64,000 nt of DNA from CAWJLE01 sp963843645. GTDB taxonomy: Bacteria > Chloroflexota > Anaerolineae > DAOTYC01. The stretch spans positions 186,001-250,000 of the forward strand of contig CAWJLE010000006.1 in the NCBI GenBank assembly GCA_963843645.1. The letters are read 5' to 3'. The translations under genes were made by a program, and so were the position numbers. Every line of letters begins with the position of its first letter. Position 1 is the first letter of the stretch. Below are positions 1-8,679 of this stretch, piece after piece. The notes under the pieces are model-generated. The model made no database searches. It worked only from the letters and a program-made list of their open reading frames with translations, and was not told the DNA's origin.

Positions 1-68
1 ACAGGGAACCAGCCTTTCTGGCTCGATCTCGGGGCCTGCCTGAGAGCGACACGGCGCAGGCGCGCCGA

Positions 69-740
69 TCAGGGCAGCAGGAACGGCAGCATCGGCGCCC
101 ACTTTTCTTTCCAGGCGAAGGGCACGAGCTGTTCGGTCACGACCGGAGGCATCGCCCGAACGTAGCCCTCCCGTTCGTCCGGCGTTACGTTGTACAGGAG
201 GAACGGCACTACCAGGTAGTCTGGTTGTATGTGCTTTTGGCTGTGCTCCCCAAACGTGCGGCTCAGCTGCGCGTTCTCCTCCGGACTGAGGCGTGTCTCG
301 GCTCGCTCGATTGAAAAGTGCTCTTCCTCGACCCGAATATGAGGGAGCCAGATGTCGGCGAGGCTCTTCAGGCTGTCGTTCAGCGCGCTCAACGACTCAT
401 CCGTTTGCCCTGCGTCCGCCACTTTCTGAATCGCGGCCTTGATGGCGTCGAGATGGATCACCATCTGCTGGTGATCGGCTTGCAGCATCTCATAAGGCGC
501 TTCCGGAAAGCCGTCTCGAAACGAGGGGAAGGCCAACTCGTCCTCGAGGAGATGATGTCCGGTCGTGACGGCGACCAGGGTCTGAACGTAGCTGACGAAG
601 CCACCACGCAGGGCCGCATCCGCCAGGCCCGACGCGGCCGGGGACTGGCTGTGCTCGGTGGCTACCGTCAGGCCACGGGTGATGACGTAATGGATGCGCC
701 GCATATCTTTACCGATATTAGCCGTGTTCGACGCGGACAT
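69..740 (-). CDS. Hemerythrin/HHE-domain protein
   Basis: Cytosolic four-helix HHE protein of 223 residues, likely binding a diiron centre for oxygen, NO or iron handling. Visible metal-ligand signatures are HHLLEDE at residues 62-68, ADHQQMVIH around 88-96 and HIRVEEEHF around 134-142, the His/Glu spacing expected for this fold. The start is set by a strong AAGGAGG seven bases before the ATG. It is transcribed divergently from glnS, with a large palindrome between them. The function beyond the fold is not known. Confidence 0.82.
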   Translation of the reverse strand: MSASNTANIGKDMRRIHYVITRGLTVATEHSQSPAASGLADAALRGGFVSYVQTLVAVTTGHHLLEDELAFPSFRDGFPEAPYEMLQADHQQMVIHLDAIKAAIQKVADAGQTDESLSALNDSLKSLADIWLPHIRVEEEHFSIERAETRLSPEENAQLSRTFGEHSQKHIQPDYLVVPFLLYNVTPDEREGYVRAMPPVVTEQLVPFAWKEKWAPMLPFLLP

Positions 741-890
741 GTTTTGCCTCCTTGGAGTGTGGATCAGTCTGTTTGTTCAGGTCGACGCGGTGGAACAAGC
801 GCGACGCGGCAGGATCTTGCTTCGCATATGCGATGTTGCCTTTGCACTATCTTAACTCGTGCCAGCCCCGCCGTCAAGCCTGCGAACATC

Positions 891-1021
891 GCCGGGTGCG
901 TCCCAGGATTTGGGAGAGCCGGTGACCGGACTTCTGTCACCCTGAAGGGAGCGTCGTTTGCGACCGAAGGGTGACAGAAGTGCCGGTCACCGGCTCTCCC
1001 AAATCCTGGGATGCACCCGGC
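891..1021. repeat. Long inverted repeat, 53-bp arms
   Basis: Left arm 891-943 and right arm 968-1021 are reverse complements with one substitution and one single-base indel; the loop is 24 bases (944-967). It lies in a divergent intergenic region upstream of both genes, so it is not a terminator of either. It looks like a palindromic dispersed element. It would fold into a very stable hairpin if transcribed. Confidence 0.9.
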
Positions 1022-1033
1022 GGCGCGAAAGGG

Positions 1034-1062
1034 TTGCGTTCCGGTCTTTGTAGCGTTATAAT
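1034..1062 (+). promoter_or_regulatory. Promoter of glnS
   Basis: TTGCGT at 1034-1039 and TATAAT at 1057-1062 are separated by 17 bases. Transcription would start near 1069, giving a leader of about 55 bases before the glnS ATG. Confidence 0.7.
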
Positions 1063-1122
1063 CACGCGTCAGAACCAAGCCAAACGTCGCGGCAACTATC
1101 GTCGACATCGGGGAGAAGATGA

Positions 1123-2868
1123 ATGAGTAATGACGTACCGGAAGACAGGGCCGCAAGTTCGGTCATGGATGGTGCCGCCTCCGAAGCGGCGTCGCTCGAT
1201 TTCATTCGCAAGGCGGTAATAGAAGACATAAAATCGGGTCGATTTGGCGAGCGCGTGCAGACCCGATTCCCGCCGGAGCCCAATGGCTATCTCCACATCG
1301 GCCACGCCAAGGCCATGAGCATCGATTTCGGCGTCGCGGCCGAGTTCGGCGGGCGATGCAATTTGCGCTTCGACGACACTAACCCGACGAAGGAAGAGGT
1401 CGGAATACGTCGACGCCATCCAGGAGGACATCCACTGGCTGGGCGTACGACTGGGGCGACGGGCTGTTCTACGCCTCGGATTACTACGAGCAGATGTACG
1501 AGTTCGCCGTCAAGCTGATCCGGAAGGGCAAGGCTTACGTCTGCGACCTGAGCGAGGACGAGGTCCGCGAGTATCGCGGCACGCTGACCGAGCCGGGCAG
1601 AGACAGCCCCTATCGCGACCGCTCCATCGAAGAGAACCTGGACCTGTTCCAGCGCATGCGCGCCGGCGAATTCCCGGACGGGGCGCGCACGCTCCGCGCC
1701 AAGATCGACATGGCTTCGCCCAACATCAACATGCGCGACCCGGTCATGTACCGCATCCGGCACGCCACGCATCACCGCACCGGCGACACGTGGTGCATCT
1801 ACCCGATGTACGATTTCGCGCACGGCCAGTCGGATTCCATCGAGGGCGTCACGCATTCGCTGTGCGACCTGGAATTACGAGGACCACCGTCCGCTGTACG
1901 ACTGGTTCCTGGACGAACTGGAAATCTACCATCCGCGGCAGATCGAGTTCGCCCGCCTCAACATGACCTACACGATGCTCAGCAAGCGCAGGCTCATCCA
2001 GCTGGTGACGAAGGACCTGGTTCGCGGCTGGGACGATCCCCGCATGCCGACGCTGGCGCGGACTGCGGCGGCGCGGTGTGCCCGCCGGAGGCGATCCGCG
2101 ATTTCTGCGACCGCATCGGCGTCGCCAAAGCCAACAGCATCATAGATATCGCCCTGCTCGAGAACTCGCATCCGCGAGGAGCTGAATCGGACGCGCCCCG
2201 CGGGTGATGGGCGTTCTGCAGCCCCTGCGCCTGGTCATCGAGAATTACCCGGAGGGCCAGGTGGAATGGCTCGACGCCGTCAACAACCCCGAGGATCCCA
2301 GCGCAGGCACGCGAAAAGTGCCTTTCTCCCGCGTGTGCTACATCGAACAGTGACGATTTCCGCGAGGTGCCGCCGAAGGGCTGGTTCCGGCTGTCGCCCG
2401 GCGCCGAGGTGCGACTGAAGGAGGCCTACCTGGTGACTTGCGGGCAGGTGGTCAAAGACCCGGCCACCGGAGAGATGGTTGAGCTGCACTGCACGTACGA
2501 CCCGGAGACGCGAGGGCGGGACCCGACGGACGGACGTCGGGTCAAGGGTACGCTGCATTGGGTTTCCGCCGCCCACGCGATCCCGGCCGAAGTACGCCTG
2601 TACGATCGGCTCTTTGCCAAGCCGGACCCGGACGACGTGCCGGAAGGCGAGGACTTCACCGCCAACCTCAACCCCGATTCGCTGGAGACGCTGACCGGGC
2701 TGCTGGGTCGAGCCTGGCCTGGCCGGGACCGCGCCGGGAACGTCGCTGCAGTTTATGCGCCTGGGCTACTTCGCCGTCGACCCCGACTCGACCGCGGACC
2801 GGCTGGTGTTCAACCGCACGATCTCGCTGCGCGACACCTGGGCGAAGACGCTGGGCGGGAAGAAGTAG
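1123..2868 (+). CDS. glnS: Glutaminyl-tRNA synthetase, interrupted by frameshifts
   Basis: Class I GlnRS charging tRNA-Gln. The class I signature HIGH is at residues 58-61, within PPEPNGYLHIGHAKAM, and the KMSKR-type loop reads MLSKRRL near base 1975. The C-terminal anticodon-binding beta-barrels follow to GGKK and the stop. Total length of about 580 residues fits the family (554 in E. coli). The reading frame breaks at least six times, near 1402, 1451, 1873, 2060, 2085, 2175, 2355 and 2710; most sites look like one inserted base (for example an extra G near 1402). Conservation across all frames argues for sequence error rather than decay. ATG at 1123 follows a GGGAGA. Confidence 0.88.
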
Positions 2869-2915
2869 AGCATCGAGCGCCGCGGGGCTGACCTGGGCAG
2901 ATTGAAACGCAGAAG

Positions 2916-3257
2916 CTACTTCGCGTCGAGTTCCAGGGCCTGTTTGATGTAGTATTCCAGGGCTTCTCTACTCACAGAATCCAGGCTCTTGATCTTGACG
3001 TGCTTCGAGGACTTGCCGACGCCGCGGAGCAGTCCGTACTTGTCTTCAAACTGTGCGCCGCGGGAGAAGGAAAAGGTGATACCCATCTTATTCGGGCTAA
3101 TGACGGCGATGATGCGTTTCGCCTTGTAAGCGGGAATGCCGTAGCTGATCGCCTCTTCAACAGCGGGAGCCACTTCGTGCATGAGCTCCCGAAGCATCGC
3201 CACTATGTCTCGATATTCGGGCAGAACCCTGGTTTCCACAAACTCGTCTACGTTCAT
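2916..3257 (-). CDS. DUF1801/YdhG-like protein
   Basis: A 113-residue cytosolic protein of the DUF1801 (YdhG, frataxin-like fold) family. The N-terminal half contains AISYGIPAYK and the C-terminal half the typical EALEYYIKQALELD helix. Members are proposed to bind iron or act as small chaperones, but the role is unproven. It lies 35 bases downstream of the MtaA-like gene on the same strand and is probably cotranscribed with it. Confidence 0.75.
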   Translation of the reverse strand: MNVDEFVETRVLPEYRDIVAMLRELMHEVAPAVEEAISYGIPAYKAKRIIAVISPNKMGITFSFSRGAQFEDKYGLLRGVGKSSKHVKIKSLDSVSREALEYYIKQALELDAK

Positions 3258-3292
3258 CGTGCGCACTCCGATCCGCAGATGAGGCTGATGGG

Positions 3293-4310
3293 CTACGCTG
3301 GCGGCGCCCCATAATCCGACAGTGCGTCGCGCTGAGCGACGAGGTTCTCTACCGGCGTGCCGTCGGGGATCTCGCAGCCGGCGGCGCTGAAGGAGCGCGG
3401 GCCGCCCATATCCAGGCACTCGATCGTGGCGCGGCGGACGTCCGCGGCGGTGCCCTGGAGCATGACCGCGACAGGATCGAAGTTGCCGCAGACCGCCGGA
3501 CCGTCGCGCAGTGCCCGCTCCGCCTCGCCGAAATCCACCATCCAGTCCACGTCGACAATGTCGGCGCCGCTGCGCAAAACGTCCGGCAGCAGGTGCGTGA
3601 TGTTGCCGCAAATGTGCAGCCGCGCCAGCGCCCCCATCTCGTGGACGGCGGCGAAGACGCGCTGCTCGTAGGGCAGGCCGAACCGGCGGTACATCTGCGG
3701 GGCAACCTGCGAGCAGACCGCGTCCCCCAGCCCGATGACGTCGGCGCCCAGCTCGACCTGACGCCGCGCGAAGCTCACCGTGATTTCCACACAGAAATCG
3801 AGCAATTCGGTCAGCCATTCGGGACGGTCGTACACGTCGGTGAGGACGTTGCTGACGCCGCGCAGGTCCGCGGCCAGCGCCGTCGGTCCTTCGACCCAGC
3901 CCAATGACCGGCACTTCGCCCCCGACCTGGTGGTGCAGGTAGTAGACCGCTTTCAGGCGATCGTTCATGCGCCGTCCCTGCTCCGGTGCGATCCGGTGCA
4001 GCTTGCCGAGATCGTCCGGCTCGACGAGAAGCGGCTGCTTGTTCAGGCACAGACCGTCCTCAGGATACTCGACCGCGAGCCCGAGATCGCCGGCCTCGCG
4101 ATACGGATCGGAGATCGTCTGCACGATGTCCAGCCCGAACGGCTCGAGCATCGCCAGGTTCGCCGCGCAGAGGACGCGGTAGTCCTTGTAGTAGGCAGAC
4201 AGCGGCTTGCCGATGTAGTGAGCGGCGAAGTTCATCATGATGTCGAAGTTTGGCGGGCGATCCACCGGCTCCCCGCGCAACCGGCGGCGCATGCGATCCA
4301 GGGAATTCAT
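3293..4310 (-). CDS. Uroporphyrinogen decarboxylase/MtaA-family methyltransferase, one frameshift
   Basis: About 339 residues in the URO-D superfamily TIM barrel. The N-terminal part runs from MNSLDRMRRRLRGEPVDRPP; the C-terminal part carries the HxC thiolate/zinc motif (LHICGNITHLLP) typical of cobalamin-related methyltransferases such as MtaA and CmuA, rather than haem enzymes. One frameshift near base 3903 separates the halves. The ATG at 4310 has AGGAG five to six bases upstream; an upstream in-frame ATG at 4388 is too close to the promoter. No corrinoid protein gene is next to it, so its methyl donor is unknown. Confidence 0.78.
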
Positions 4311-4391
4311 TCGATCTCCTTCGCGAGTCGGGTGGGCCAGATGGGGATTTCGGACGGCCGGGTGCCGCTCTGACGCCGAAATCCTCACTTC

Positions 4392-4405
4392 GCATTCCGG
4401 AATGC
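4392..4405. promoter_or_regulatory. 14-bp perfect palindrome, candidate operator
   Basis: GCATTCCGGAATGC lies just downstream of the -10 hexamer of the MtaA-like gene promoter, at about +1 to +14. Its position fits repressor binding. The cognate regulator is unknown. Confidence 0.45.
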
Positions 4406-4412
4406 CATTCCC

Positions 4413-4441
4413 CTTATAGCACGGCGCCTGCCGCAGTGCAA
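4413..4441 (-). promoter_or_regulatory. Promoter of the MtaA-like/DUF1801 operon
   Basis: On the minus strand, TTGCAC (4441-4436), a 17-base spacer and an extended -10, TGC followed by TATAAG (4418-4413). The predicted start is near 4406, leaving a leader of about 95 bases. Confidence 0.6.
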
Positions 4442-4458
4442 GTGAGCGGCGAAACCGG

Positions 4459-5799
4459 TCAGATGTTCTCGTCCAGCCAGTCGAACATGCGCTGCCCGCT
4501 AACCGCCAGCGCTCCCGCCTGGCAATGAACCAGCCCGGTGTCCTCCGCCGTGAACAGCATGTAGTCCTTTGGGCCTTTCAGCGCGTCGTACAGTTTCTTC
4601 GCCTGGCCGGCCGAGAACGCCTCCGCTTCGCCGTCCATCACCAACACTTTGCACGTGATCTGGTCGACGATGGACGTGTTGTCGAACTCTTTCAGCTTCA
4701 GCAGCATGTCGGACGGTGATTTCGCCCCGTGCTTCCAGGTGGAGTCGGCGAACCACCATTCGTAGAGAGGGTTTCCGGCAATGAACTGGCCGATGGCCGC
4801 GTCGAAAGCCTTAGGGTCGGATGCGAGAAGCTGCGTGATCCCCGGCGCGTAGGCATCCAGGTAGTTGAAGATGGCCTCGCCCCAGTTGAGCACGCCGGGA
4901 TTGGCGATGCAAATCTTGATGCGCTTCTCGAACGCTGCGGCCCGGGGCGCGAGCGCGCCGCCCATGCTGAATCCGATCAACACGATTCGTTCCGGATCGA
5001 CGCCGGGCTGCTGCACCACGAAGTCCACCGCGGGCGTAATGACCTTCTCCCAGTCGGGCCGGAAGGGGAGACCCTGCAATCGGATCGACACGCCCTGGCC
5101 GGGACCGTGGATTTGCAGGACGTGGTACCCGCGCTTCAGGGCGCCGTCCAGGACGTGCTTCGTCTCCTCCGGCCAGGCGTCGCGCCCCTGGTGCACGATG
5201 AGGATCGGGGACGTGCCAGTGGCCGCGGGCGAGCGGTAGAACCAGGCCATCAGACTGGTGCCCTCGTAGGGGATTTCCACTTTCTGTGCCGGAATTCTCA
5301 GGAGCTTCATGGCCTGCCCGTAGGCGTCCACGCTCTGGCGGGCGAATCGGGCGATGTCCGGGTCCGTGGTGTTCGGATAGTGGATCAACGCGGCACGGTA
5401 GTAGTTGGCGGAGCGCAGGTAGGCCTCGCCGGCGCTGAGCGCGTGCCCCGCTGCGAGGCTTTTCTCGGCCACGCTGCCCAGCCGATCCGCCGTCTTGACC
5501 CACTCGCGCGGCCAGCTCATCGGGTCAGCCGTGTCCATCCGAAACGCAGTGTCGAGCACTTCGCCGATATCGGCCATGCCCTCGTAGACCGATCCCAGGT
5601 AGAACAGAAGCTGGTTGTCCAGGACCGGGTCGGGCATGAAGCCGGGCTCGTACCAGAGCCGCTTGGATGTTGCGGCCGGTGCGGCCGGCGTTTCCTGTGC
5701 CTTCGCGGTGAAGGGCAACTCGAGGCCGGCTGCTGCAAGGCCGGCGACCAGGCCCATTCGTTTCAACAACTCGCGTCGCGTCATCTCGTTTGCGTTCAT
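4459..5799 (-). CDS. Tat-exported alpha/beta hydrolase, FrsA/dienelactone hydrolase type
   Basis: 446 residues. The N-terminus has a twin-arginine-type signal (TRRELLKRMGLVAGLAAAG) ending near AKAQ, so export is likely. A helical domain (about residues 40-170) precedes an alpha/beta hydrolase core. The nucleophile elbow is GFSMGG, the acid is probably the Asp of MDGEAEAF and the base the His in TGLVHCQAG. The arrangement resembles FrsA/DUF1100-type esterases with an N-terminal lid. The substrate is unknown. The start ATG at 5799 follows GGAGGAT; in-frame sequence upstream lies in a repeat and is not coding. Confidence 0.82.
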   Translation of the reverse strand: MNANEMTRRELLKRMGLVAGLAAAGLELPFTAKAQETPAAPAATSKRLWYEPGFMPDPVLDNQLLFYLGSVYEGMADIGEVLDTAFRMDTADPMSWPREWVKTADRLGSVAEKSLAAGHALSAGEAYLRSANYYRAALIHYPNTTDPDIARFARQSVDAYGQAMKLLRIPAQKVEIPYEGTSLMAWFYRSPAATGTSPILIVHQGRDAWPEETKHVLDGALKRGYHVLQIHGPGQGVSIRLQGLPFRPDWEKVITPAVDFVVQQPGVDPERIVLIGFSMGGALAPRAAAFEKRIKICIANPGVLNWGEAIFNYLDAYAPGITQLLASDPKAFDAAIGQFIAGNPLYEWWFADSTWKHGAKSPSDMLLKLKEFDNTSIVDQITCKVLVMDGEAEAFSAGQAKKLYDALKGPKDYMLFTAEDTGLVHCQAGALAVSGQRMFDWLDENI

Positions 5800-5820
5800 G
5801 AGTGATCCTCCTCGTGATCG

Positions 5821-5846
5821 GGTCGAGACCGGACGGGGTCTCGACC
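5821..5846. promoter_or_regulatory. Perfect 10-bp hairpin in leader of the exported hydrolase gene
   Basis: GGTCGAGACC (5821-5830) and GGTCTCGACC (5837-5846) are perfect complements around a six-base loop, 20 bases upstream of the start codon of the hydrolase at 5799. It may be an operator or an mRNA leader hairpin. Confidence 0.45.
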
Positions 5847-5944
5847 GGCTCCGTCGTTCGTGCCATACGACCACAGTATAGCGGCCGCCGGGCTGCGCTT
5901 CATCCCCCAATGGGGGGATTTCGGGGTGGGGATTCGCCTTTCCG

Positions 5945-6036
5945 GGGCAACGATACTCACCACGGAGACACGGAGGGCACGGAGCTCTCTTTTTTTCTCC
6001 GTGCCCTCCGTGTCTCCGTGGTGAGTATCGTTGCCC
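5945..6036. repeat. Perfect 40-bp-arm palindrome of the CACGGAGACACGGAG type
   Basis: Arms 5945-5984 and 5997-6036 are exact reverse complements; the 12-base loop is pyrimidine-rich. The sequence belongs to a widespread dispersed intergenic repeat type. Translated in either direction it gives the well-known spurious peptide HHGDTEGTE. A degenerate relative is at 62035-62158. Confidence 0.9.
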
Positions 6037-6053
6037 TGGCGGAGGATCGTCGT

Positions 6054-6082
6054 TTGACACCCACTTCGCTCTCGCGTATGAT
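6054..6082 (+). promoter_or_regulatory. Promoter of the DUF350 gene
   Basis: TTGACA at 6054-6059, a 17-base spacer and TATGAT at 6077-6082. This is close to consensus. The start is expected near 6090, 50 bases before the start codon. Confidence 0.7.
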
Positions 6083-6139
6083 GAACCCAATTCGCATGCT
6101 CGCAATCCAAAGTGATTAATTTCGGAAGGAGTGAACGCC

Positions 6140-6361
6140 ATGCCGGGGTTTCTGAACGAGGTTCGCGTGCTCATCGTCTCGGCCGTCTATGCCGTGCTGG
6201 GGATGGTCCTGCTGTGGATCGGCTACCGGGTGTTCGACATGGTCACCCCGACCGATATGCAGAAGAAGATCTTCGAGGAAGGCAACACCGCCGTGGCCAT
6301 CACCGTCGGCGCCTTCATCCTCGGCCTGGCGATCGTCATCGGGGCAGCCATTCACGGCTAG
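6140..6361 (+). CDS. DUF350-family small membrane protein
   Basis: A 73-residue inner-membrane protein with two hydrophobic helices (about residues 8-30 and 50-72) joined by a short charged segment (TPTDMQKKIFEEGN). The family is DUF350, often two-helix repeats; this is a single repeat unit. AAGGAG lies eight bases before the ATG at 6140, preferred to an in-frame GTG at 6131 that overlaps the ribosome-binding site. Role unknown. Confidence 0.75.
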   Translation: MPGFLNEVRVLIVSAVYAVLGMVLLWIGYRVFDMVTPTDMQKKIFEEGNTAVAITVGAFILGLAIVIGAAIHG

Positions 6362-6414
6362 ACATTCCGGCTCGATTTTGTGATTGAGCCGCGACGCTAG
6401 TGGAACAACTAACC

Positions 6415-6858
6415 ATGGGCAAGATATTCACGATAGGCTTCACCAAGAAGTCCGCCCGGCAGTTCTTCACCAAGCTGCACGACTTCGGGGTCAAGCGGGT
6501 GATCGACATTCGGCTAAACAATACATCACAGCTTGCCGGCTGGGCGAAGATGGAGGACTTGCGATTTTTTCTGGAGGAGCGGGGCATCGACTACGTCCAC
6601 GCGCCGTTGCTGGCTCCAACGAAAGAGCTGATGGACGCGTACAAGAAGCAGAAAGGGGATTGGACGACGTTCGAGCAAGGCTTTCTCGGACTGCTGTCCG
6701 CGCGTCGGGAGCAGATCGAACGGGAGATCGACGCGGGACTCGTCGACGGTGCATGTCTGCTCTGCAGTGAAGACGCTCCTCAATACTGCCACAGACGGCT
6801 GGTCGCAGAATACTTTCGCGACAGGTGGCCAGACGTCGAAGTCACGCACATCGTCTGA
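6415..6858 (+). CDS. DUF488 family protein
   Basis: 147-residue cytosolic protein. It opens with the family signature KIFTIGFTKKSARQFF, has the conserved VIDIRLNNTS segment, and a C-terminal cysteine motif ending LLCSEDAPQYCHRRLVAEY, all diagnostic of DUF488. The family sits near nucleic-acid and stress genes, but its activity is unproven. An in-frame GTG at 6400 would add five residues; ATG at 6415 gives the usual family N-terminus. No strong ribosome-binding site is visible for either. Confidence 0.78.
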   Translation: MGKIFTIGFTKKSARQFFTKLHDFGVKRVIDIRLNNTSQLAGWAKMEDLRFFLEERGIDYVHAPLLAPTKELMDAYKKQKGDWTTFEQGFLGLLSARREQIEREIDAGLVDGACLLCSEDAPQYCHRRLVAEYFRDRWPDVEVTHIV

Positions 6859-6887
6859 GCCGGCAAGAGGGGGGCACAGGCAAACGG

Positions 6888-6913
6888 ATCAGTGTGACCC
6901 ATCAGTGTGACCC
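6888..6913. repeat. 13-bp tandem duplication
   Basis: The 13-mer ATCAGTGTGACCC is present twice head to tail (6888-6900 and 6901-6913), between the DUF488 gene and the convergent EamA gene. Confidence 0.85.
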
Positions 6914-6927
6914 AGAGGTCGAGCCGC

Positions 6928-7353
6928 CTACCGCGTGACGATCAGGTATACCCCCATGATGGCAAAGGCCAGGCCGACGACCCAGCGCCACGTCAGCGGC
7001 TCGCGCAGCAGGGTCAACCCGAGCAGGCTCGCGGCGAGCAGGCCGCCGAGTCGAATGAACGGGGATCCGACCGAAACCGGTGCGCCGCGGGAAAAAGCGC
7101 CATACAGCGCGACCGTCGCCAGTCCGAACGACACGCCCGTGGCCAACCCTGCGGCGACGCCCAACGGGCGGGCGAAGAGCGGCTCCCCCCGGCTCTTCTG
7201 GATCAACGTCCAGGTCAGCCCGGTCAGGAACGTGCACGTCCCGTACAACAGCACGCCGACGCTGTTCGATACCTTGCCCGCCGCGATCTTCAAGAAGAAG
7301 TCGCCGGTCGCCATCAGCGCGGCGCTGATCACGCCGAATAGCACCCAATTCAT
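6928..7353 (-). CDS. EamA/DMT-type small transporter-like membrane protein
   Basis: 141 residues, four to five transmembrane helices, one EamA-like unit (half the length of ten-helix DMT exporters), so it probably dimerises like EmrE-type small transporters. The sequence starts MNWVLFGVISAALMATGDFF and ends with a helix and VTR. AGGAG lies nine bases before the ATG. It follows aroF by 34 bases on the same strand, so the two are likely cotranscribed. Substrate unknown. Confidence 0.72.
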   Translation of the reverse strand: MNWVLFGVISAALMATGDFFLKIAAGKVSNSVGVLLYGTCTFLTGLTWTLIQKSRGEPLFARPLGVAAGLATGVSFGLATVALYGAFSRGAPVSVGSPFIRLGGLLAASLLGLTLLREPLTWRWVVGLAFAIMGVYLIVTR

Positions 7354-7387
7354 GAATGCGGCTCCTGACAGATGAGGTTGAGACGTG

Positions 7388-8402
7388 CTACATCGTTCGA
7401 TCGACCGCTTCAGCCACGCGGCGGAGCTGCGCCATTAGCTCGGCGAAACGCTCCGGCTTTAGCGACTGCGCTCCGTCGGAGATGGCCCGCTCCGGGTCGG
7501 GATGAACTTCGATCAGCAGGCCGTCCGCGCCCACGGCCACTGCTGCCCTGGAGCAGGGTGCGACCAGCTGCCAGTGACCGGTGGCGTGGCTTGGGTCGAC
7601 GATGACCGGCAGGTGGGACAGGCCCTTGAGCACCGGCACGGCGCTCAGGTCCAGCGTGTTGCGGGTGGAGGTCTCGAAAGTGCGGATGCCCCGCTCGCAC
7701 AGCATGACCTGGTAGTTTTTGTGCGACATAATGTACTCCGCGGACATCAGCAACTCCTCGATTGTCGACATCATGCCGCGCTTGAGCAGCACCGGCTTGC
7801 CGGCCTCGCCCAGGGCGTGCAGCAGATTAAAGTTCTGCATGTTCCGCGTGCCCACCTGCATGATATCAGCATATTTGGCCACCAGGGGCACCTGTTCCGG
7901 CGCCATCACTTCCGTGATGATCGCCAGACCGGTGCGCTCGCGGGCCTCCGCGAGGATCTCCAGTCCGTCTACGCCGAGCCCTTGAAAGCTGTACGGTGAG
8001 GACCGCGGCTTGAAGGCGCCGCCCCGCAGGAACTGAACGCCCGCCTCTTTGAGCGCGCACGCGATATCCAGCATCTGGTCGAGGCTCTCCACCGAACACG
8101 GTCCGGCCATCATCGTGATCTCGGGGGCCGCCGATAGGCGTTCCGTTGACCGAAAGCACCGTGTCCTCGGGCTTAAAGTCGCGGCTGGCGAGCTTGAACG
8201 GCTTCAGGACGTGGGTGACGTGGTCGACTCCGTCCATCAGCTCCAAAACGGCGGGCTCGGGCAGCTTCTGATCCCCGATGGCCGCAATGATCGTCAGCTT
8301 TTCGCCGTTGACCAGGTGGGCTCGAAAGCCCAGGCCCTCGATGCGGCTGGCGACGGCTTGAATCTCCTTCTCGGTGGCGGACATCTTCATGACGACGATC
8401 AA
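7388..8402 (-). CDS. aroF: 3-deoxy-7-phosphoheptulonate synthase (DAHP synthase), one frameshift
   Basis: Catalyses condensation of PEP with erythrose 4-phosphate, the first shikimate-pathway step. It is the class I-beta, Thermotoga-like type: an N-terminal ferredoxin-like regulatory domain (residues 1-80, starting MIVVMKMSATEKEIQ) and a KDO8P-synthase-like barrel with AGPCSVES, GGAFKPR, QVGTRNMQN, LLKRGM and DPSHATGH. A single indel near base 8125 shifts the frame between the domains. The start is a TTG at 8402: GGGGGAGG lies six bases upstream, and the resulting MIVV N-terminus is usual for the family. Confidence 0.9.
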
Positions 8403-8454
8403 GACCGGCCTCCCCCTTCTGTCCCGATTGGGTGCATGGGATTATCACTTCGCT

Positions 8455-8483
8455 ATTGTACGGCGGCACCACCGATTCCACAA
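8455..8483 (-). promoter_or_regulatory. Probable promoter of aroF
   Basis: Minus strand TTGTGG (8483-8478), 17-base spacer, TACAAT (8460-8455). The leader would be about 45 bases before the TTG start. Confidence 0.5.
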
Positions 8484-8487
8484 GTGA

Positions 8488-8585
8488 AGCGATCAGCATT
8501 CAGCGATCAGCAATCAATCGCCAGCGGTCAGCCCAGTTCGAGCCCAGTCACGGGCTACCAATGTTGTAGCTGAATGCTGATCGCT
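8488..8585. repeat. AGCGATCAGC-family intergenic repeat, copy 1
   Basis: A perfect 17-bp inverted repeat (8488-8504 and 8569-8585) bounds an element rich in ATCAGC/GCTGAT words. Related elements occur at 10323-10437 and 14028-14168, always between genes. Confidence 0.8.
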
Positions 8586-8598
8586 GACCGCTTTCCGT

Positions 8599-8626
8599 TG
8601 CATTCTCGCACATGTGCTGGTATAAT
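8599..8626 (+). promoter_or_regulatory. Probable promoter of the LysM/lamin-tail gene
   Basis: TATAAT at 8621-8626 with a weak TTGCAT at 8599-8604 (16-base spacer). The start would be near 8633. Confidence 0.5.
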
Positions 8627-8679
8627 TAAGGTATTCATCGGCTCGGCAATCAATCGGGATGCGCAAAGGGAGGTGCATC

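Noticed and set aside
318..974. Plus-strand reading frame opposite the hemerythrin gene
   Set aside because: Shadow of the hemerythrin gene continuing into the palindrome; no family signature.
5802..6119. Reading frames on both strands across the 5945-6036 palindrome with HHGDTEGTE-like peptides
   Set aside because: These are translations of a dispersed repeat and not proteins.
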